Source of the DNA: Cellulomonas hominis
GTDB lineage: Bacteria; Actinomycetota; Actinomycetes; Actinomycetales; Cellulomonadaceae
Length of the DNA: 64,000 nt
NCBI RefSeq assembly: GCF_014201095.1
Contig: NZ_JACHDN010000001.1
Location: 3,410,001 to 3,474,000, forward strand
Reading direction: 5' to 3'
Shown in pieces: positions 20,249 through 28,578 of this stretch. Made by a program: the position numbers and the translations under genes. A model generated the notes under the pieces. It was not told the origin of the DNA, ran no database searches, and saw only the letters and a list, made by a program, of their open reading frames with translations. The first letter of the stretch is position 1. Each line of letters starts with the position of its first letter.

Positions 20249-20319
20249 GAGGTCGTCACATCCGCGCGAGGTCGTCAGACACGAGTGACGACCTCGCGCG
20301 CTTCTGACGACCTCGCGCG
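20249..20319. repeat. Intergenic word array, locus 2: two inverted and two direct words
   Basis: CTGACGACCTCGCGCG (20304-20319) has an exact reverse complement at 20264-20279, with shorter versions at 20249-20258 (inverted) and 20286-20300 (direct). The GACGACCTCG core is shared with locus 1. The words can fold into a cruciform or stem. The array lies between pheT and the secreted nuclease gene. The rest of this 349-base gap holds the pheT hairpin and a probable promoter region. Confidence 0.8.
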
Positions 20320-20426
20320 CCGCTGTGCACCACCCGGTCGGGCGCAGCGGCGCGCCCGGTGTTCACCCGGGCGCCGCACGCGCGTCGCCCGGAGGTGGTT
20401 GCCCGATCGGACATTTCGCCCATACG

Positions 20427-20454
20427 TTGACTCCGGCTGTGTCACGTCTGTGAC
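20427..20454 (+). promoter_or_regulatory. -35-like TTGACT with an adjacent palindrome before the nuclease gene
   Basis: TTGACT at 20427-20432 is followed by GTCAC-N4-GTGAC at 20441-20454. A convincing -10 is not visible. The palindrome is where a regulator could control the secreted nuclease, for example in response to phosphate or nutrients, but no known box is matched. Confidence 0.3.
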
Positions 20455-20510
20455 GAGCCTCGATGACGAGGGCAGATCGTCCTCGCATCCCGGGGGATCG
20501 GAGAACATCG

Positions 20511-23500
20511 GTGAGCGCAGGACGCACACGCACGAGATGGGCGGCGAGCCTCGCCGCCGTCGGGGCACTGGTCGGGACACCCCTGGCCGCCGCGGCCCCG
20601 GCACTCGCGGCTGAGGACACCCACACCATCGCGCAGGTCCAGGGCACGGGCGACGCCTCGCCGCTGGCGGGCTCGACCGTCACGACGACGGGCGTCGTCA
20701 CCGCGGTCTACGCGACCGGCGGCTACAACGGGTACGTCATCCAGACGCCGGGCACGGGAGGGGACGCCCCGCGCACCGGGTCGGACGCCGTGTTCGTGTA
20801 CTCGCCGTCGACGGCCGCGTCCGTCGCGGTGGGCGAGCTGGTCCAGGTGACCGGCGCCGTCTCGGAGTACCAGGGCCTGACGGAGATCACGGTCTCCTCG
20901 GCGGCCGGGCTGGTGAAGCCCGGCGGCGAGGCCGCCCCGGTCGAGCCGGTCACGACGCCGTGGCCTGCTGACGCCGCCGGGCGCGAGGCGCTGGAGTCGA
21001 TGCTGTACCTGCCGTCGGGCGACCTGACGGTGAGCAACACCTACACGACGAACCAGTACGGCGAGGTCGGTCTCGCGGCCGGCACGACGCCGCTGGTGCA
21101 GCCGACCGAGGTCGGCGCGCCGGGCTCGCCGGAGTACGCCGCCGCCGTCGCGGACAACGCCGCCCGCGGGGTGGTGCTGGACGACGGCGCGAGCACGAAC
21201 TTCCTCTCGGCCGCGAACTCCGGTCTGACGCCGCCGTACGTGTCGCTGGAGGACCCCGTCCGGGTGGGCGCGGCCGCGACGTTCACCGCGCCGGTGGTCG
21301 TCGACTACCGGAACAACGCCTGGAAGCTCAGCCCGACCGCCCCGCTGGCAGCGGGCGCCCCCGCGCCCGCGACCTTCGAGGACGACCGCACCGCCGCGCC
21401 CGAGGGCCTCGGCGACGCCGACGTCACCGTGGCGTCGTTCAACGTCCTGAACTACTTCACCACTCTCGGCGCCGAGGGTGCGTCCTGCGTGGCGTACCCG
21501 GACCGCACCGGCGACCCGGTCACCGTCAAGGAGGGCTGCGCGCAGCGCGGCGCGTGGGACCCGGACGACCTGCAGCGCCAGCAGGACAAGATCGTCGCAG
21601 CGGTGAACGCGCTCGACGCGGACGTCGTCGGCCTGATGGAGATCGAGAACTCCGCGGTCGTCGACGGCGTGCCGGACGAGGCGCTGGCCACCCTGGTCGA
21701 CGCCCTGAACGCCGCGGCGGGCGCGGGGACGTGGGCGTACGTGCCCTCGTCGGCCGAGCTGCCCGCCGCGGACCAGCAGGACACCATCACCAACGCGCTG
21801 ATCTACCGTCCGGCGGCCGTCGAGACCGTGGGCGACCCCCGCGCGCTCGGCACGCAGTCCGGGGACGACCAGGCGTTCGGCAACGCGCGCGAGCCGATCG
21901 GGCAGGCGTTCGCGCCGGCCGGCGGCGGCGAGGAGCTGTTCGTGGTGGTCAACCACCTGAAGTCCAAGAGCTCGGCGGGTCCCTGGCCCGGCGACGCCGA
22001 CGCCGGCGACGGCCAGGGCGCGTCCAACGAGTCCAGGGTGCGGCAGGCCGAGGCGCTGCGCGACTGGGTGCCGACCGTGCAGGGCGACGCCGAGGCGGTC
22101 GCGCTGGTCGGGGACTTCAACGCCTACACGCAGGAGGACCCGCTGCAGGTGCTGTACGGCGCGGGCTACACGGACGCCGCGACCGCGCTCGGCACGGCGG
22201 GGGAGTACTCGTACCTCTACCAGGGCCTGTCCGGCTCCCTGGACCACGTGCTGCTGAACGAGGCGGCGCTGGAGCGGGCGACGGGCGCGGACATCTGGGG
22301 CATCAACGCGGGCGAGTCGGTCGCGCTGGAGTACAGCCGCTACAACTCCCACGGCACGCTGTTCTCCGCGCCGGACGCCTACCGGTCCTCCGACCACGAC
22401 CCGGTCCTCGTCGGGTTCGACGCGGGCGACGTCGCGCCGGACGGCCCGGTCGACCTCACGCTGCTCGACATCAACGACTTCCACGGACGCATCGACGCGA
22501 ACACCGTCGCGTTCGCCGGGACCGTCGAGCAGCAGCGCGCGGCGGCCGAGCAGGCGGGCGGCGCGGCCGTCTTCCTGTCCGCCGGCGACAACATCGGCGC
22601 GTCGCTGTTCGCCTCCGCGGTGGCCGACGACCAGCCGACGATCGACGTGCTGAACGCGCTCGACCTGGCCGCCTCGGCGGTCGGGAACCACGAGTTCGAC
22701 CGCGGGTACGCCGACCTGGTGGACCGCGTCATCGCCGGCGGCACCAACGCCGAGTTCCCCTACCTGGGCGCCAACGTCTACGCGAAGGGCACGCAGACGC
22801 CCGCGCTGGACGAGTACGCGCTCGTCGAGGCCGGCGGGGTGACCGTCGGCGTCGTCGGCGCCGTCACGCAGGAGACCCCGGCGCTGGTGAGCCCCGGCGG
22901 GATCGCGGACCTCGACTTCGGCGACCCCGTCGAGGCCGTGAACCGCGTGGCCGCGCAGCTCACGGACGGCGACGAGGCGAACGGCGAGGCCGACGTCGTC
23001 GTGGCCGAGTACCACGAGGGCGCGGGCGCGGGGACGCCGGACGGCGCCACCTTGGAGGAGGAGATCGCCGCGGGCGGCGCCTTCTCCGAGATCGCGACGC
23101 TCACGTCGGGCGACGTGGACGTGATCTTCACGGGCCACACCCACAAGCAGTACGCCTGGTACGGCCCGGCCGAGCCGGACGCCACGGGCGAGTGGACCCG
23201 CCCGATCGTCCAGACCGGCTCCTACGGCGAGAACATCGGCAAGGTCACGCTGACCTACGACCCGGCGACCGACGCGGTGTCGGCGCTCGCGGGCACGAAC
23301 GTCGCCCGGATCGCCCCCGCCGCGGGGCAGACCCCGGCCGAGTTCCAGGCCGCGCTCGTCGCGCAGTACCCGCGGGTCGCCGAGGTCAAGACGATCGTGG
23401 ACGCGGCGCTCGCCGAGGCCGCGGTGATCGGCAACCAGCCCAAGGGCTCGGTGGCCGCCGACATCACGACCGCGTTCGCGGGCGGCGGGTACACCGGCCC

Positions 23501-24689
23501 CGGCGGCACCTACGCCGGCGGCACCCGGGACGACCGGTCGAAGGAGTCCACGCTGGGCAACCTGGTGGCCGACGCGCTGCTGGAGACCCTGGCCTCCGAC
23601 GAGCGGGGCGGCGCGCAGATCGGCGTCGTGAACCCGGGCGGCCTGCGCGCGGAGCTGCTGTACGCCCCGGACGGCACCATCACGTACGCCGAGGCCAACG
23701 CGGTGCTGCCGTTCGTCAACAACCTCTGGACCACGACGCTGACAGGCGAGCAGGTCGTCACGATGCTCGAGCAGCAGTGGCAGACCAACCCGGACGGCAC
23801 GATCCCGTCACGTCCGTACCTGCAGCTCGGGCTGTCGGACAACGTGACGTACACCTACGACGAGTCCCAGCCGCTCGGCTCCCGGATCACCTCGGTGACC
23901 GTGGACGGCGCGCCGCTGGACCCGTCCGCGGAGTACCGGATCGGCACGTTCTCGTTCCTGGCACAGGGCGGGGACAACTTCCGGGTGTTCGCCGAGGGCA
24001 CCGGCACCGCCGACTCCGGCCTGATCGACCGGGACGCGTGGATCGCGTACCTCGAGGCGCACCCGGGCCTGACGCCCGAGTTCGACGAGCGGGCGGTGGG
24101 CGTCCCGGCGCTGCCGGAGTCGGTCACGGCGGGCGAGGCGGTCGCGTTCCCGGTCACCGGGCTCGACCTCACGAGCCTCGGCTCGCCGCGGAACACCGCG
24201 CTCGACGTGCAGCTCGACGGCACCTCGATCGGCTCCGCGACGGTGACCTCCGGGGCGGCCGACGTCACGGTCACCGTGCCCGCGGGCACGGCGGCCGGGT
24301 CGCACGCGCTGACCCTGGTGGCCGCGCCGAGCGGGACGGTGGTGACGCTGCCGCTCACGGTGGCCGAGCCGCAGGGCCCGGTGCTCACGCCGTCCACCAC
24401 CACGCTGACCGCGAGCCGGTCCACGCAGGCGTACGGCACCTGGCTGCCGACGGTCCTGCTGGCCCGGGTCCAGGTCGAGGGCACGTGGTTCCCGTCGGGG
24501 ACGGTCGAGTTCCGGGAGGGCGACCGCGTCGTCGGCCGCTCGCCCGTGCTGCTCGGGCTGGCGCTCGGCACGGTGCCGCGCACCGCGCCGGTCGGGGCGC
24601 ACGAGTACACGGCCACGTTCGTGCCGTCGCGGCCCGAGAAGGTCGCGGGCAGCACGAGCGACCCGGTGACGGTGACCGTCCGGCGGTGA
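20511..24689 (+). CDS. Secreted multidomain nuclease / 5'-nucleotidase fusion (ExeM/NucH-like plus UshA-like)
   Basis: A 1392-residue exported enzyme that probably degrades extracellular DNA and strips phosphate from the nucleotides. The signal peptide ends APALA|AED near residue 34. Residues ~35-290 are an OB-fold-like ExeM N-terminal region. An endonuclease/exonuclease/phosphatase domain spans ~305-632, with SFNVLNYF (309), MEIENS (E377), GDFN (D535) and SDHDP (H629). A metallophosphatase/5'-nucleotidase follows: DINDFHG (653), GNHEFDRG (N726, H727), GHTH (876), then the C-terminal nucleotidase domain (~980-1170, with ESTLGNLVADALLE and SFLAQGGDNF). Two Ig-like modules end the protein. No sortase motif is visible. 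The GTG start is preferred over an ATG 48 bases upstream because GGAG precedes it and the signal peptide then starts correctly. Confidence 0.92.
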   Translation: MSAGRTRTRWAASLAAVGALVGTPLAAAAPALAAEDTHTIAQVQGTGDASPLAGSTVTTTGVVTAVYATGGYNGYVIQTPGTGGDAPRTGSDAVFVYSPSTAASVAVGELVQVTGAVSEYQGLTEITVSSAAGLVKPGGEAAPVEPVTTPWPADAAGREALESMLYLPSGDLTVSNTYTTNQYGEVGLAAGTTPLVQPTEVGAPGSPEYAAAVADNAARGVVLDDGASTNFLSAANSGLTPPYVSLEDPVRVGAAATFTAPVVVDYRNNAWKLSPTAPLAAGAPAPATFEDDRTAAPEGLGDADVTVASFNVLNYFTTLGAEGASCVAYPDRTGDPVTVKEGCAQRGAWDPDDLQRQQDKIVAAVNALDADVVGLMEIENSAVVDGVPDEALATLVDALNAAAGAGTWAYVPSSAELPAADQQDTITNALIYRPAAVETVGDPRALGTQSGDDQAFGNAREPIGQAFAPAGGGEELFVVVNHLKSKSSAGPWPGDADAGDGQGASNESRVRQAEALRDWVPTVQGDAEAVALVGDFNAYTQEDPLQVLYGAGYTDAATALGTAGEYSYLYQGLSGSLDHVLLNEAALERATGADIWGINAGESVALEYSRYNSHGTLFSAPDAYRSSDHDPVLVGFDAGDVAPDGPVDLTLLDINDFHGRIDANTVAFAGTVEQQRAAAEQAGGAAVFLSAGDNIGASLFASAVADDQPTIDVLNALDLAASAVGNHEFDRGYADLVDRVIAGGTNAEFPYLGANVYAKGTQTPALDEYALVEAGGVTVGVVGAVTQETPALVSPGGIADLDFGDPVEAVNRVAAQLTDGDEANGEADVVVAEYHEGAGAGTPDGATLEEEIAAGGAFSEIATLTSGDVDVIFTGHTHKQYAWYGPAEPDATGEWTRPIVQTGSYGENIGKVTLTYDPATDAVSALAGTNVARIAPAAGQTPAEFQAALVAQYPRVAEVKTIVDAALAEAAVIGNQPKGSVAADITTAFAGGGYTGPGGTYAGGTRDDRSKESTLGNLVADALLETLASDERGGAQIGVVNPGGLRAELLYAPDGTITYAEANAVLPFVNNLWTTTLTGEQVVTMLEQQWQTNPDGTIPSRPYLQLGLSDNVTYTYDESQPLGSRITSVTVDGAPLDPSAEYRIGTFSFLAQGGDNFRVFAEGTGTADSGLIDRDAWIAYLEAHPGLTPEFDERAVGVPALPESVTAGEAVAFPVTGLDLTSLGSPRNTALDVQLDGTSIGSATVTSGAADVTVTVPAGTAAGSHALTLVAAPSGTVVTLPLTVAEPQGPVLTPSTTTLTASRSTQAYGTWLPTVLLARVQVEGTWFPSGTVEFREGDRVVGRSPVLLGLALGTVPRTAPVGAHEYTATFVPSRPEKVAGSTSDPVTVTVRR

Positions 24690-24696
24690 CGCACGC

Positions 24697-24736
24697 GCGA
24701 GGCCCCCGTCCCGGCCTGTCGGGACGGGGGCCTCGC
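24697..24736. terminator. Strong terminator hairpin shared by convergent genes
   Basis: A perfect 17-bp stem (GCGAGGCCCCCGTCCCG with its complement) and a 6-base loop lie between the convergent nuclease and frnE-like genes, 8 and 21 bases from their stops. Confidence 0.88.
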
Positions 24737-24756
24737 GTCGTCCCCGGGGGGCGGAG

Positions 24757-25488
24757 TCAGCAGCCGTCGGGCCCGCAGGCCTCCGCGTCGGCCGCACCCG
24801 CGATCGTCGGGATGGCCAGCGGCGGGTTGGCGTCCCGCCAGGCCTGCTCGAGCAGCTGCGTGAACACCTCCGCCGGCTGCGCGCCGGACACGCCGAGCCG
24901 GCGGTCGACCACGAAGAACGGCACGCCCTGGATGCCCAGCGCGGCGGCCTCGGCCTCGTCGGCGCGCACGGCGCCGGCCCCGGCGTCGGAGGCGAGCGCG
25001 GCGCGCACCGGCCCGGCCTCCAGGCCGGCCTCGCCGGCGATCGCGACGAGGACCTCGGGGTCGTCGACGACGCGGCCGTGCTCGAAGTGCGCGCTCATCA
25101 GGCGCTCCACGACCTCGGCCGCCGCGGCGGGCCCGCCCAGGTCGCCCGCGATGTGCACGAGGCGGTGCGCGTCGAACGTGTTCGCGGGGACGACGGTGTC
25201 GAAGTCGTACGCCAGGCCGACGGACGCGGCGACGGCCGTCACCTGGGCGAACATCTGCCGCACCTGCTCGACGGGCATGCCCTTGCGCTCGGCGAGCATC
25301 GCCGCCTCGGTCTGCCCCGGGTGCGCCGACGAGGGCTCGGCGTCCGGCTGCAGCTCGAAGGACCGCCAGGTGACGCGCACGCGGTCCCGGTGCTCGAACG
25401 TCTCGAGCGCCTCGGCGAACCGGCGCTTGCCGATGTAGCACCAGGGGCAGGCGATGTCGGACCAGATCTCGACGGCCAGGTCGCGCAC
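24757..25488 (-). CDS. DsbA-family oxidoreductase, FrnE type
   Basis: A 243-residue thioredoxin-fold protein without a signal peptide. The active site is C14-P-W-C17 in WSDIACPWCYIGKRRF. The helical insertion follows, and the cis-Pro region GIQGVPFFVVDRRLGVSGAQ is intact. FrnE-type proteins are cytoplasmic disulfide or 2-hydroxychromene isomerase-like enzymes linked to oxidative stress. The C-terminus has an extra cysteine pair (EACGPDGC). The GTG start follows GAGGGAA by 5 bases. It is followed by the nuclease terminator and lies 119 bases downstream of the quinone oxidoreductase gene, possibly in one transcript. Confidence 0.9.
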   Translation of the reverse strand: MRDLAVEIWSDIACPWCYIGKRRFAEALETFEHRDRVRVTWRSFELQPDAEPSSAHPGQTEAAMLAERKGMPVEQVRQMFAQVTAVAASVGLAYDFDTVVPANTFDAHRLVHIAGDLGGPAAAAEVVERLMSAHFEHGRVVDDPEVLVAIAGEAGLEAGPVRAALASDAGAGAVRADEAEAAALGIQGVPFFVVDRRLGVSGAQPAEVFTQLLEQAWRDANPPLAIPTIAGAADAEACGPDGC

Positions 25489-25607
25489 GTGGGTTCCCTC
25501 CCGGCACCCGCGGTCGGGGACCGGCGTCCCCTCGGCGCCGCTGGGTGCGTCCGGTGGGGGCAACGCCGCGCGCGAGTGGTTGATTCCTGAACCGTCAGGC
25601 GGGGCGC

Positions 25608-26591
25608 TCAGGCCGTGAGCAGCACCTTCCCGGTGGTCGCGCGGCCCTCGAGGGCGCGGTGCGCGTCCGCGGCCTCCATGAGCGGGAAGGTCGCGCCGAT
25701 CCGCACGTCGAGCGTGCCCGCGGCGACGGCGTCGAACAGCTCGCCCGCGCGCCACGTCAGCTCCTCGCGGGTGGCGGTGTGGTGCCCGAGCGTCGGCCGG
25801 GTGAGGAACAGCGAGCCGGCGGCGTTCAGCCGCTGCGGGTCGAACGGCGGCACCGGGCCGGAGGACGCCCCGAACAGCGCGAGCCCGCCACGGCGGCGCA
25901 GCGAGGCCAGGGACGCGTCGAACGTCGACCGGCCCACCCCGTCGAACACCGTGTGCACGCCCCGGCCGCCGGTGAGCTCCCGCACGATCGCCGGCAGGTC
26001 CTCGGTGAGGTCGCCGAGCTCGGTGTACCGGATCACCTCGGCCGCCCCGGCGGCGCGGGACAGCGCCTCCTTCTCCGGGGTGCCGACCGTCGTGATGACC
26101 CGGGCGCCGCGCGCGGCGGCGAGCTGGGTGAGCAGCAGGCCGACGCCGCCCGCGCCCGCGTGCACCAGCACGTCCTGGCCCGCCTCGACCGGGAACGTCG
26201 AGGTCACCAGGTAGTGCGCGGTCAGGCCCTGCAGCGGCAGCGCGGCGGCGACCTCGTCGCCCACGCCATCCGGGACCCGCAGCGCGACGATCTCCGGCAC
26301 CACGACGAGCTCGGCGTACGACGACGGCGCCGACGCCCACGCCACCAGGTCGCCCACGGCGAACTCCCGCACCTCGCGGCCCACGGCCTCGACGACGCCC
26401 GCGCCCTCGGACCCCGGCACGTGCGGGAACGGCATCGGGTAGGTGCCGTTGCGCTGGTACACGTCGATGAAGTTGACCCCCGCGGCGCTCACCCGCACCA
26501 GCAGGTCGCGCGGGCCGGGCAGCGGGTCGGGGATCTCGTCGGGGGCGAGGACGTCGGGCCCACCGGGCTCCGTGGCGAGGATCGCGTGCAT
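25608..26591 (-). CDS. NADPH:quinone oxidoreductase, zeta-crystallin type
   Basis: A 327-residue medium-chain dehydrogenase/reductase without zinc ligands. It has the quinone-reductase opening (VRVSAAGVNFIDVYQRNGTY, PHVPGSEGAGVVEAVG), the cofactor loop VLVHAGAGGVGLLLTQLA, and the late VFDGVGRSTFDASLASLRR. These enzymes reduce quinones with NADPH and often help in redox stress. No ribosome site is clear before the ATG. Next to the FrnE-like gene and not far from a catalase, it fits a redox theme, but that grouping is inference. Confidence 0.9.
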   Translation of the reverse strand: MHAILATEPGGPDVLAPDEIPDPLPGPRDLLVRVSAAGVNFIDVYQRNGTYPMPFPHVPGSEGAGVVEAVGREVREFAVGDLVAWASAPSSYAELVVVPEIVALRVPDGVGDEVAAALPLQGLTAHYLVTSTFPVEAGQDVLVHAGAGGVGLLLTQLAAARGARVITTVGTPEKEALSRAAGAAEVIRYTELGDLTEDLPAIVRELTGGRGVHTVFDGVGRSTFDASLASLRRRGGLALFGASSGPVPPFDPQRLNAAGSLFLTRPTLGHHTATREELTWRAGELFDAVAAGTLDVRIGATFPLMEAADAHRALEGRATTGKVLLTA

Positions 26592-26716
26592 ACGACCTGC
26601 AACGACGCCCCGCCCCGCGTCATTCCGCCCCCGCGCCGCCCGGCCCCCTCCCGCGCCGCCGCGCCCCCCTCCCGCCCCGCCGCGGCGCCGCCCCGCCGCC
26701 GCGCTGCCGCCTCCCG

Positions 26717-26942
26717 CCGAGACAGGACCGCCCGGCCGAGAGAGGACCCGCTGCGGCCCTCTCTCGCGCCTGGGGCCCGATCTCGGCGACAGGTGTTCCG
26801 CCGAGATCGGTCGTCCGCGCCGAGATCGGTCGGCAGAGGCGCCGATCTCGGTGCGAGCTGCCGATCTCGGCGAGGGTGGGCGGGGCGGGACGCGGCGCGC
26901 GCTCGGGGCGGGACGCGGCGCGCGCGGGGCGGGACGCGGCGC
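26717..26942. repeat. Intergenic word array, locus 3, with a GC-rich tandem repeat
   Basis: The core CCGAGATCGG occurs five times: forward at 26800-26810 and 26819-26829, reversed at 26777-26787, 26842-26851 and 26861-26871. Just upstream, the related GCCGAGACAGGACC and GCCGAGAGAGGACC appear, with CCTCTCTCG facing them. From 26881 a CGGGGCGGGACGCGGCG unit repeats three times (starts 26881, 26904, 26925). The 393-base gap between two minus-strand genes holds nothing else I can recognise. Confidence 0.8.
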
Positions 26943-26984
26943 CCGGCCGAAGCGGCGCCGCGCCGGGCCGGGCCGCGCGCGGGG

Positions 26985-27737
26985 TCAGGCGCGGCCGATG
27001 CCGCGGGTCGCGAGCCAGGGCAGCAGCGCGCCCGTCCACGCGCCCGCCGGGTGCCCCGGCGCGAGGCCGAGGCCGTGCCGGCCGCTCGGGTAGACGTGCA
27101 GCTCCACGGGTACGTGGTGCCGGCGCAGCGCCGCGGTCGCGTCCAGCGAGTGCTCCACGGCGACCGACGCGTCGTCCGCGGTGTGCCACAGGAACGTCGG
27201 GGGCGTGTCCGCGTCGATCCGCGCCTCCACGGACAGCGCCCGCGCGTCGGCGTCCTCGACGTCGCCCAGCAGGTTCAGCCGGGACCCGACGTGCGGGTGC
27301 CGGACCATCGACACCACCGGGTAGCAGAGCACCGCGGCGTCCGGCCGCCGGACCTCCGCGGCGTCGAGCCCGGCCACCTCGGCCGCCCGGGCGCGCTCGG
27401 CCTCCGTGGCCGTCGCGGTGGTCCCGGCCAGGTGCCCGCCGGCCGAGAACCCGAGCACGGCGAGCGGCCCGTCGACGGCCGCGCCCCCGCGGCGCCCCGC
27501 GCGCAGGTCGGCGAGGGCGATCAGCACCTCGTGCAGCGCCACCGGGTACCGGGCCGGAGCGACGGGGTAGTCGAGCCACCAGGACCGGACGCCCTGCGCC
27601 GCGAGGAAGTCCGTGACGTCGCGGTACTCGTGCTCGGCGCGCATCGCGTAGCCGCCGCCCGCGAGGACGAGGACGCCCCCGCGGGTCGGGCCGTCGACGG
27701 CGGGTCCGGGGTGCAGGGCGGCGCGGGTGCTGGTCAC
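26985..27737 (-). CDS. Alpha/beta hydrolase, esterase/lipase-like
   Basis: A 250-residue hydrolase of the BD-FAE/esterase group. The nucleophile elbow is GFSAGG in LAVLGFSAGGHLAGT; the oxyanion region reads VLVLAGGGYAMRAEHEY. A likely acid lies in LWHTADDASV and the histidine in YPSGRHGLGLAPG, completing the triad. There is no signal peptide, so it should act in the cytoplasm on a small ester or acyl sugar. The GTG start follows a TAGGGT hexamer by 7 bases, suggesting a leaderless transcript. Substrate unknown; carbohydrate esters would fit a plant-polymer-degrading genus. Confidence 0.85.
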   Translation of the reverse strand: MTSTRAALHPGPAVDGPTRGGVLVLAGGGYAMRAEHEYRDVTDFLAAQGVRSWWLDYPVAPARYPVALHEVLIALADLRAGRRGGAAVDGPLAVLGFSAGGHLAGTTATATEAERARAAEVAGLDAAEVRRPDAAVLCYPVVSMVRHPHVGSRLNLLGDVEDADARALSVEARIDADTPPTFLWHTADDASVAVEHSLDATAALRRHHVPVELHVYPSGRHGLGLAPGHPAGAWTGALLPWLATRGIGRA

Positions 27738-27744
27738 CCGCCCG

Positions 27745-27750
27745 ACCCTA
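27745..27750 (-). promoter_or_regulatory. Putative -10 element of the hydrolase gene (leaderless)
   Basis: TAGGGT on the minus strand, 7 bases before the GTG, identical to the hexamer in front of recQ. Confidence 0.5.
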
Positions 27751-27788
27751 GCGACGTCGCCGGGGCGGAGCTGGGCCCCAGGACCCCG

Positions 27789-28493
27789 TCACGCCCCGAA
27801 CCCGCGCACCGCGGGGGCCACGACGACCAGGTACATCAGCGCGAAGAACGCGGCGTGCGTCGCGGTGAACGCCAGAGCCGTCCGGGCCGTCCCCGGCGCG
27901 CGCAGGTGCCCGGCCAGCCGCCGCGCGAAGCCGACGGGGTGCAGCAGGTCCCAGGTGTTGAACCGCACGTACCGGCCCAGGTAGATCCCGAACGCCGCGA
28001 GCACCAGCGTCGAGACGGCGGCGACCCACGGCCACGGCCGGGCGAACGGGTCGTCGTCGTTGGGGTACACCAGCAGCACCGTGCCGACCTGCACCAGGTA
28101 GACGTTCGCCAGCATGTTGAGCACGCCCGAGACCGCGAGGCTGAGCACGAGCACGATGTCGTACCAGAGCGGCACGGACTCGTCCGCGCGCCGGTGCGAC
28201 AGGTTGAGCTCCGTGACCAGGTAGCCGGAGTTCGGCAGCAGCACCAGCCACACCAGCCCGCCGACGGCCAGGACGGTCAGCAGCGCGGCCTGCGAGGGCG
28301 CGAGCGCGAGCACGAGCAGCATCCCGGCGACCGTCAGCGCCAGCACGACGAGCGGGGCGACCGACAGCGCGAGGTTGAGGAGCATCGGCCGGTACAGGCG
28401 GGTGCGGAACAGCCGGGGCCGCGCGAGGACGAGCAGCGCGGCGTACAGGTTCAGCCCGGCGATGCCGCAGACGGCGAGGGGGTCGACCAGCAT
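27789..28493 (-). CDS. DUF1361 membrane protein
   Basis: A 234-residue integral membrane protein with six or seven hydrophobic helices. It carries the DUF1361 signatures [20 protein letters not shown] and [16 protein letters not shown]. Function is unknown in all species I recall. The ATG is chosen so that the first helix ([18 protein letters not shown]) begins at once. It diverges from argC, sharing the 85 bases that contain the ArgR boxes, and lies 52 bases upstream of the hydrolase gene on the same strand. Confidence 0.85.
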   Translation of the reverse strand: MLVDPLAVCGIAGLNLYAALLVLARPRLFRTRLYRPMLLNLALSVAPLVVLALTVAGMLLVLALAPSQAALLTVLAVGGLVWLVLLPNSGYLVTELNLSHRRADESVPLWYDIVLVLSLAVSGVLNMLANVYLVQVGTVLLVYPNDDDPFARPWPWVAAVSTLVLAAFGIYLGRYVRFNTWDLLHPVGFARRLAGHLRAPGTARTALAFTATHAAFFALMYLVVVAPAVRGFGA

Positions 28494-28541
28494 GCGACCG
28501 AGCGTGGCAGGCCGCGGACCGCCCGGCGCGCCGAGCAGGTG

Positions 28542-28577
28542 GATGAATCATCGTGCAGAGGGATGTATGGTCATGCA
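28542..28577 (+). promoter_or_regulatory. Paired ArgR (ARG) boxes overlapping the argC promoter
   Basis: GATGAATCATCGTGCA and GATGTATGGTCATGCA match at 12 of 16 positions and repeat with a 20-base period, two helical turns. Paired boxes of this kind bind an ArgR hexamer. They cover the -10-like TATGGT at 28566-28571, which ends 7 bases before the chosen argC ATG. Arginine-bound ArgR, encoded in the same operon, would block transcription. Confidence 0.75.
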
Positions 28578-28578
28578 C

